This document shows, one piece after another, positions 7,832 to 12,074 of a stretch of DNA of 12,074 bases (positions are counted from its first letter, which is position 1; every line of letters starts with the position of its first letter). This stretch comes from Christensenellaceae bacterium (GTDB lineage: Bacteria; Bacillota; Clostridia; Christensenellales; Borkfalkiaceae), in the NCBI GenBank assembly GCA_016295005.1, contig JAEDMA010000039.1, forward strand, positions 1 through 12,074. Direction: 5' to 3'. Made by a program: the position numbers and the translations under genes. A model generated the notes under the pieces. The model made no database searches and had not been told where the DNA came from. It saw only the letters and a program-made list of their open reading frames with translations.

Positions 7832-7870
7832 CAACCCCGAAACGAAATCTTCGTTTCGGGGTTGCTTTTT
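7832..7870. terminator. Perfect hairpin terminator between nrdG and trxB
   Basis: The 15-base arms CAACCCCGAAACGAA (7832-7846) and TTCGTTTCGGGGTTG (7850-7864) are perfectly complementary around a three-base loop, followed by CTTTTTCTTTT on the plus strand. It ends nrdG transcription. On the minus strand it lies about 50 bases after the trxB stop with a poorer U-tract, so it may also serve the nrdD-trxB operon. Confidence 0.85.
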
Positions 7871-7912
7871 CTTTTGCAAATATCTTTAAGGCAATTTTTT
7901 CGCCGTTAAAGT

Positions 7913-8821
7913 TTAATTATCCAGACTTTCGAGATAAACGGAAGCGTTGGTTGCCGCAACTGCTCCGTCCGCAACTGCGGTGGCTACCTGTCTTACCGCT
8001 TTGGTTCTGCAATCGCCCGCGACGAAAAGCCCTTCCGTTTTTGTTTTGCAACTTTCGTCGGCGATGATGTATCCGTCTTTATCGAGATCGACGAGATTTT
8101 CGAATTTTTTGTTATCGGGTATCTGCCCTATCGCGACGAACACCGCGGGTATTTCGTGTTTATTCACGTTGCCGTCTTTATCTTTATAAAGTATCGCGGT
8201 AAGTTCGTTTTCTCCCTCGAATCCTATTACCGAAGTGTTCGGTCTTACTTCGATATTCTCTTTGGATTTAAGGACTTTCACGAGTCTTGCGTCGCCGAAA
8301 AATTTATCGAAAAGCGTGTAAACGTACACTTTTTTGCAGTACCCCGCCAAAAGCAACGCGTATTGCAACGCCGTGTTGCCGTCGCCAATAACCGCGACTT
8401 CCTTTCCTTTATAGAACGCGCCGTCGCATATGGCGCAATAATACACCCCTTTGCCGACAAGATCTTCCCTGTCCGTTTTAAGGTGTTTATGTTTTACGCC
8501 CGACGCTATGACTACCGATTTGCCTTCGTATTCGTTATACTCGGTTTTTACTTTGAAAACGCCGTTTTCTTTTTCGATTTTTTCTACTTTCTCGATTTCC
8601 GTTTCCGCGCCGAGATCGGTTATCTGCTCGAAAAGGTTATCGGCAAACGCTTCGCCGCTTATCTCTTTTATCGACGGGAAGTTTTCCAGCCTCGGAGAAG
8701 TGGCTATCTGTCCGCCTAAACTTTCGCTTTCCAACACGAGAACGTTTTTACCATTTCTTAAAGCGTAAAGGGCGGCAGTCATTCCCGCCGCTCCCGCGCC
8801 TACAATAATAATATCGCACAT
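7913..8821 (-). CDS. trxB: Thioredoxin reductase-like flavoprotein with atypical pyridine-nucleotide site
   Basis: A 302-residue FAD disulfide reductase of the low-molecular-weight TrxR family. FAD binding is shown by GAGAAG at 8-13 and GLFVAGDCR at 264-272. The redox pair is C129-AI-C132, in CAICDG. In the second nucleotide domain, the usual GGGDSA is GDGNTA (146-151), and the usual HRRDxFRA, whose arginines hold the NADPH 2'-phosphate, reads TLFDKFFG (169-176). The protein therefore probably does not use NADPH; NADH, ferredoxin or another donor is possible, as in the ferredoxin-dependent flavin TrxRs of clostridia. It starts 2 bases after the nrdD stop with only a weak GAGAG ribosome site, so it is co-transcribed and coupled with nrdD. 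This makes the redoxin domain fused to NrdD its likely substrate. It may also serve free thioredoxins elsewhere. Confidence 0.9.
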   Translation of the reverse strand: MCDIIIVGAGAAGMTAALYALRNGKNVLVLESESLGGQIATSPRLENFPSIKEISGEAFADNLFEQITDLGAETEIEKVEKIEKENGVFKVKTEYNEYEGKSVVIASGVKHKHLKTDREDLVGKGVYYCAICDGAFYKGKEVAVIGDGNTALQYALLLAGYCKKVYVYTLFDKFFGDARLVKVLKSKENIEVRPNTSVIGFEGENELTAILYKDKDGNVNKHEIPAVFVAIGQIPDNKKFENLVDLDKDGYIIADESCKTKTEGLFVAGDCRTKAVRQVATAVADGAVAATNASVYLESLDN

Positions 8822-8823
8822 TA

Positions 8824-11190
8824 CTAATTCAAACTCTCTATATATTTTCTTATTTCGCTTGCGTTATCGTAAGCCGCCGTGCCGTTTTCTGTCGGAACCA
8901 GAAGCGTGGGTGCTTTTTTAATTCCGTATTTTACGGCGATTTCTTTATTTTCTTCGGCGTTGATTACCGTGTATTTCACCCCCGCTTTATCGAGCATCAT
9001 TTTGCTCGTTTTACAGTTGGGGCAACCGTTTCTCGTAAAGAGTACGGGGCCAGTAAGGTCTTCGACGTTAACCTTTTCTTCCTTCTCAGAATGACAATCG
9101 CATTTTTTAGTGAACTTGGAATTAACTATATCGTAAGTTTTCCTTTCGCGGAACTCTTCTCTCTTGCCGTCGTTCCAGTTCTGAACGGGGCGATAATATC
9201 CCGTTATACGGCTGTAAACTTCCGTCGCTCTTCCGCAAACCGGACATTTGTAAACTTCGCCGGAAATGTATCCGTGGTCGGCGCATACCGAATAGGTAGG
9301 CGACATGGTATAGTAAGGAAGTTTATAGTTTTCCGCAATCTTTCTTACGAGATTCGCCGCCGCTTTCCAGTCGGGAAGTTTCTGACCTAAAAACGCGTGG
9401 AATACCGTTCCCGAAGTATATAACGTCTGCAATTCGTCCTGAATATCCAAAGCGGTGAAAATGTCTTCGGTATATCCTACGGGCAAATGCGAAGAGTTTG
9501 TGTAATAAGGCGTTTTGTCGCAATCGGACGCCGTGATAATATCGGGATATCTCTTTCTGTCATGTTTTGCAAGACGGAAAGAAGTGGATTCCGCAGGCGT
9601 CGCTTCAAGGTTATACAAGTCGCCGTAAAGTTCCTGATAATCGGAGAGTTTTTCTCTCATAAAGTTAAGAACGTTTTTGGTGAATTCCTGCGATTCTTTG
9701 TTGGTAAGGTCTTTTCTTAACCATTTCGCGTTAAGGCAGGCTTCGTTCATACCGACAAGACCTATCGTGGAGAAGTGGTTATTGAACGTTCCCAGATATC
9801 TCTTGGTATAAGGATAAAGTCCCGCTTCTAAAAGTTTACCGATGGTATCTCTCTTTACTTTAAGAGATCTCGCCGACACGTCCATAAGGTGCGTCAGTCT
9901 CGTATAGAATTCGTTTTCGTCTTTGGAAAGATAAGCGATTCTCGGCATGTTGATTGTTACTACGCCGATAGAACCCGTGCTTTCGCCGGAGCCGAAGAAT
10001 CCTCCCGATTTTTTACGGAGTTCGCGAAGGTCTAATCTCAATCTGCAGCACATCGAACGAACGTCCGACGGTTCCATATCCGAGTTAATGTAGTTGGAAA
10101 AGTACGGAGTGCCGTATTTCGCCGTCATCTCGAACAGCAATTTATTGTTTTCCGTTTCCGACCAGTCGAAATCTCTCGTAATCGAGTATGTAGGAATAGG
10201 ATACTGGAATCCTCTGCCGTTGGCGTCGCCTTCTATCATTATTTCGATAAAGGCTTTGTTTACCATCGCCATTTCTTCGACGCAGTCTTTATATTTAAAG
10301 TCCATTTCCTTGCCGCCGACGAGCGCAGGCATTTCCGCAAGGTCGTTAGGCACTACCCAGTCGAGCGTAATGTTCGTAAACGGCGACTGCGTACCCCATC
10401 TCGACGGAGTGTTTACGCCGTACACGAAAGACTGTATGCACTGTTTTACTTCTTTATAAGAAAGCTTGTCTACCTTTACGAACGGCGCCAGATAGGTATC
10501 GAAAGACGAGAACGCCTGCGCGCCTGCCCATTCGTTCTGCATTATTCCCAAAAAGTTTACCATCTGGTTGCAAAGCGTGGATAAATGCCCTGCGGGTGTA
10601 GAAGTAATCTTTCCGGGAACGCCGCCCAAACCTTCTTTAATAAGTTGTTTTAACGACCACCCTGCGCAATAGCCGGTAAGCATGGATAAATCGTGAATAT
10701 GAATATCCGCGTTTCTGTGAGCTTCGGCAATTTCTTCGTCGTATATTTCGGATAGCCAGTAGTTGGCGGTTACCGCGCCGCTGTTGGAAAGAATAAGACC
10801 GCCGACCGAATAAGTAACGGTGGAATTTTCTTTAACTCGCCAGTCGGATACTTTTACGTAATCGTCTACTATCTTTTTATAGTCGAGCAACGTTTCGTTG
10901 ATGTTTCTTACGTTCTGCCTTTGTTTACGATATAAAATGTAGCTCTTGGCGACTTCTACGTAACCCGCCTGTATCAGAACGACTTCGGCGCTGTCTTGAA
11001 TGTCTTCTACGGTAACGACGTTGTCTTTTATCTTTTTTGAAAAGTCCGCCGTAACTCTCAGCGCAAGCATATTGAGTATTTCCGCCGTATAATTAACGCC
11101 TTTCGCATTAAACGCTTTGCTTAACGCCGTCGTTATCTTCGTCATATCGAATTCTACCAATTGTCCGTCTCTTTTTTTGACCTGAAACAT
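8824..11190 (-). CDS. nrdD: Anaerobic (class III) ribonucleoside-triphosphate reductase with fused C-terminal glutaredoxin/NrdH-like domain
   Basis: Reduces ribonucleotides to dNTP precursors without oxygen, using a glycyl radical made by NrdG. It has 788 residues. The N-terminal ATP cone is at about 1-95 (FQVKKRDGQLVEFD). The first active-site Cys is C175 in YCAGWSL, and the finger-loop cysteines are C381/C382 in SMCCR. Loop GSIGVVTINMPRI (406-418) has Ser407 where formate-dependent NrdD has Asn. TPAEST at 531-536 contains a Glu typical of formate-independent forms. Zinc ligands are probably C636, H639, C649 and C652. The glycyl radical is G664 in RITGYYRP. A linker with C697-D-C699-H700 leads to a redoxin domain (about 714-788) with C723-PN-C726 and the cis-Pro loop KAPTLLVP. 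NrdD normally ends soon after the radical loop, so about 75 residues are extra. A GGGAG ribosome site lies eight bases before the ATG. trxB follows after 2 bases. Confidence 0.95.
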   Translation of the reverse strand: MFQVKKRDGQLVEFDMTKITTALSKAFNAKGVNYTAEILNMLALRVTADFSKKIKDNVVTVEDIQDSAEVVLIQAGYVEVAKSYILYRKQRQNVRNINETLLDYKKIVDDYVKVSDWRVKENSTVTYSVGGLILSNSGAVTANYWLSEIYDEEIAEAHRNADIHIHDLSMLTGYCAGWSLKQLIKEGLGGVPGKITSTPAGHLSTLCNQMVNFLGIMQNEWAGAQAFSSFDTYLAPFVKVDKLSYKEVKQCIQSFVYGVNTPSRWGTQSPFTNITLDWVVPNDLAEMPALVGGKEMDFKYKDCVEEMAMVNKAFIEIMIEGDANGRGFQYPIPTYSITRDFDWSETENNKLLFEMTAKYGTPYFSNYINSDMEPSDVRSMCCRLRLDLRELRKKSGGFFGSGESTGSIGVVTINMPRIAYLSKDENEFYTRLTHLMDVSARSLKVKRDTIGKLLEAGLYPYTKRYLGTFNNHFSTIGLVGMNEACLNAKWLRKDLTNKESQEFTKNVLNFMREKLSDYQELYGDLYNLEATPAESTSFRLAKHDRKRYPDIITASDCDKTPYYTNSSHLPVGYTEDIFTALDIQDELQTLYTSGTVFHAFLGQKLPDWKAAANLVRKIAENYKLPYYTMSPTYSVCADHGYISGEVYKCPVCGRATEVYSRITGYYRPVQNWNDGKREEFRERKTYDIVNSKFTKKCDCHSEKEEKVNVEDLTGPVLFTRNGCPNCKTSKMMLDKAGVKYTVINAEENKEIAVKYGIKKAPTLLVPTENGTAAYDNASEIRKYIESLN

Positions 11191-11224
11191 TTTTATATCT
11201 CCCTTTTTTTCGCTGTCGAGTATT

Positions 11225-11253
11225 ACTATACCATAGCTATTTTATCTTGTCAA
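11225..11253 (-). promoter_or_regulatory. nrdD-trxB promoter
   Basis: On the minus strand a perfect TTGACA (11248-11253) and TATAGT (11225-11230) are separated by 17 bases, with TG just before the -10. This is the strongest promoter in the window. The predicted start is near 11218, leaving a 5' leader of about 28 bases that includes the GGGAG ribosome site at 11199-11203. Confidence 0.8.
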
Positions 11254-11259
11254 CATATT

Positions 11260-11275
11260 TTTCAATATTTTGTAT
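11260..11275 (-). promoter_or_regulatory. Second, weaker NrdR-box-like site
   Basis: The plus strand reads TTTCAATATTTTGTAT, which matches the known NrdR box consensus (ACACWATATATWGTGT) at 11 of 16 positions by hand count. It lies six bases upstream of the nrdD -35 box and 33 bases from the stronger site, about three helical turns. NrdR boxes usually come in such phased pairs. Confidence 0.5.
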
Positions 11276-11292
11276 AAAAATTTTTTAGTGAA

Positions 11293-11308
11293 CCACAACA
11301 TATTGTGG
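11293..11308 (-). promoter_or_regulatory. NrdR box upstream of nrdD
   Basis: The plus strand reads CCACAACATATTGTGG, extended on both sides to a perfect 8-base inverted repeat AACCACAA/TTGTGGTT around a CATA centre. It matches the NrdR consensus at 13 of 16 positions. NrdR is the ATP/dATP-sensing repressor of ribonucleotide reductase genes. Its gene is not in this window. Confidence 0.7.
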
Positions 11309-11314
11309 TTTAAT

Positions 11315-11360
11315 AAAAAACCGCCCTTTTCGTCGACTTCGACGCGAAAGACGGTTTTTA
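11315..11360 (-). terminator. Hairpin terminator of the small membrane protein gene
   Basis: AAAAACCG (11316-11323) pairs with CGGTTTTT (11352-11359), and inner arms CTTTTCGTCG and CGACGCGAAAG pair around a four-base loop. In the minus direction the hairpin ends in a run of six T. It isolates the nrdD promoter and NrdR boxes, which begin a few bases downstream, from upstream transcription. Confidence 0.75.
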
Positions 11361-11379
11361 CTGTCGTTTATCAGGTATC

Positions 11380-11601
11380 TTAAATATTTAATACTCTAAA
11401 AATTCTGTGGTTAAGAACCATAAATACGATATCTAAAATCCAGATAACGTTCCAACCTAATACCAGACGCAAAATACCCGCAACTATCTTACCTTCCGTA
11501 AAACGGGTCACCGCGCCGAGCAACCAGGAAGTTACCGGGATGATTGCAAGAATCAAACTTACAATGTAACCTAAACCGAAATAATCACTTTTCTTTGCCA
11601 T
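11380..11601 (-). CDS. Small hypothetical membrane protein
   Basis: A 73-residue protein, MAKKSDYFGLGYIVSLILAI..., with two or three hydrophobic stretches: about 9-31, then 39-52 and 53-66 separated only by a Trp-rich turn (GWNVIWILD). It resembles small conserved membrane proteins of unknown function in Clostridia, but I cannot name a family. I chose ATG 11601 because GGAGGAAAG precedes it at the right spacing. The frame has an earlier ATG at 11616, but that ATG overlaps this ribosome site and has none of its own. It is a single-gene unit with its own promoter and terminator. Confidence 0.75.
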   Translation of the reverse strand: MAKKSDYFGLGYIVSLILAIIPVTSWLLGAVTRFTEGKIVAGILRLVLGWNVIWILDIVFMVLNHRIFRVLNI

Positions 11602-11633
11602 ATATCTTTCCTCCATATATTTGCCTTATACCC

Positions 11634-11662
11634 ATTATATTACCGAAAATTGTTTTTGTACA
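11634..11662 (-). promoter_or_regulatory. Promoter of the small membrane protein gene
   Basis: On the minus strand TGTACA (11657-11662) and TATAAT (11634-11639) are 17 bases apart. The -35 is weak, matching the consensus at four of six positions, but the -10 is perfect and the distance to the gene is sensible. Confidence 0.55.
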
Positions 11663-11667
11663 CACTT

Positions 11668-11745
11668 TTAATTAAAAAAAAATATAAAAAAAATTTTATA
11701 AACCGAGAGTTTTTCCTTGCAAATATTTTAAAAATATTATACAAT
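11668..11745 (+). promoter_or_regulatory. tRNA-Ser promoter with A/T-rich upstream tract
   Basis: TTGCAA (11717-11722) and TACAAT (11740-11745) are 17 bases apart, the same hexamers and spacing as the SRP RNA promoter. The A-rich tract at about 11668-11700 is placed upstream like an UP element of stable RNA promoters. Transcription should start near 11752, a dozen bases before the tRNA. Confidence 0.65.
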
Positions 11746-11764
11746 ATTACGCGGACCTAAAAAC

Positions 11765-11852
11765 GGAGAGGTGTCAGAGTGGTCTAATGTGCCCGCTTGG
11801 AAAGCGAGTATAGTGAAAGCTATCGGAGGTTCGAATCCTCTCCTCTCCGCCA
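11765..11852 (+). tRNA. tRNA-Ser (anticodon GGA)
   Basis: The acceptor arms GGAGAGG (11765-11771) and CCTCTCC (11842-11848) pair fully, and discriminator G and an encoded CCA follow at 11849-11852. The anticodon stem CGC/GCG holds the loop TTGGAAA with anticodon GGA, which reads UCC and UCU. The long variable arm (TATAGTGAAAGCTATC) is the class II hallmark of serine tRNAs. The T arm is GGAGG TTCGAAT CCTCT. Confidence 0.97.
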
Positions 11853-11863
11853 GATGTGAACTG

Positions 11864-11904
11864 TACGCACCCTAATGAAAAGTTAGAGTGCGTATATTTC
11901 TTTT
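11864..11904 (+). terminator. Terminator of tRNA-Ser
   Basis: TACGCACCCTAA (11864-11875) and TTAGAGTGCGTA (11883-11894) form a 12-base stem with one mismatch and a seven-base loop, followed by the T-rich TATTTCTTTT. It lies 12 bases after the tRNA CCA end. Confidence 0.75.
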
Positions 11905-11953
11905 CAGTCGAATACTTCGAAATAATAATTAGACTATGAATACTAAAACCTAT

Positions 11954-11980
11954 GCCGGGCGTTTAACCGCTCGGCTTTTT
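11954..11980 (+). terminator. Second terminator-like hairpin near the right edge
   Basis: GCCGGGCG (11954-11961) and CGCTCGGC (11968-11975) form an eight-base GC-rich stem with one G-U pair and a six-base loop, followed by five T. It is either a backup for the tRNA terminator or the end of something very short between 11905 and 11953, where I see no gene. From here to the right edge I see only a weak hairpin (TATACG/CGTATA near 12000, then six T) and AT-rich sequence. Confidence 0.6.
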
Positions 11981-12074
11981 CTATGCTCAAAAAGTGCTTA
12001 TACGAAAAACCGTATAGCAGTTTTTTCAATAAACATAATTAAGATAGGTTCTATAATAAATTTTAATAGATATT

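Noticed and set aside
8156..8719. 187-codon plus-strand frame across trxB
   Set aside because: It is antisense to the conserved FAD, CxxC and nucleotide-binding motifs of trxB and has no family resemblance or ribosome site.
11293..11308. FNR or Rex operator upstream of nrdD
   Set aside because: The palindrome lacks TTGAT-N4-ATCAA, and the half-site spacing does not fit Rex (TTGTGA-N6-TCACAA). The NrdR consensus fits better.
11936..12074. Open frame from ATG 11936 to the right edge
   Set aside because: It has no Shine-Dalgarno, runs through a hairpin terminator, and has a low-complexity AT-rich translation.
1..12074. Mobile element, CRISPR array or phage remnant
   Set aside because: No transposase, integrase, direct-repeat array, target duplication or phage gene was seen. 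Gene content and style are uniform housekeeping.

Overview
The window looks like a chromosomal housekeeping segment from a low-to-middle GC, anaerobic Clostridia-like Firmicute. The evidence is a large SRP RNA that carries an Alu domain, strong SD sequences, sigma-A type promoters with 17-base spacers (several with an extended -10), an oxygen-sensitive class III ribonucleotide reductase with its radical activase, a FakA-type fatty acid kinase and a eukaryote-like type 2 IleRS. I see no transposase, integrase, CRISPR array or phage gene. Species assignment is not possible by eye.

Layout from left to right. Positions 1-3481 (minus strand) hold ileS, translationally coupled to the start of an SAM-dependent RNA methyltransferase gene that runs off the left edge. 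A divergent promoter region follows, then the SRP RNA on the plus strand (about 3619-3884). The SRP RNA faces a minus-strand operon across a shared hairpin terminator. In transcription order (6795 down to 3952) that operon is dtd, a small two-helix membrane protein, fakA and a YcxB-like membrane protein. fakA is split by a one-base frameshift. The dtd promoter lies so close to its ATG that the mRNA should be leaderless.

Positions 6990-11310 hold the most interesting part, an anaerobic dNTP synthesis module. The activase gene (NrdG2 type) is on the plus strand. It converges, over a perfect 15-bp hairpin terminator, with a minus-strand nrdD-trxB operon. NrdD carries its own C-terminal glutaredoxin/NrdH-like domain (CPNC) and has Ser where formate-dependent NrdD enzymes have the formate-site Asn. 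The TrxB-like flavoprotein encoded 2 bases downstream keeps the CxxC but has lost the HRRxxxR NADPH-phosphate motif. Two NrdR-box-like palindromes sit just upstream of a near-consensus nrdD promoter. My reading is that electrons pass from an unknown donor (NADH, ferredoxin or other) to the TrxB-like protein, then to the fused redoxin, then to the NrdD active-site cysteines, with NrdG2 installing the glycyl radical and NrdR setting expression.

The right end holds a small hypothetical membrane protein gene (minus), a tRNA-Ser(GGA) gene (plus) with an A-rich upstream tract and promoter, and two hairpin terminators. No convincing gene follows to the right edge.
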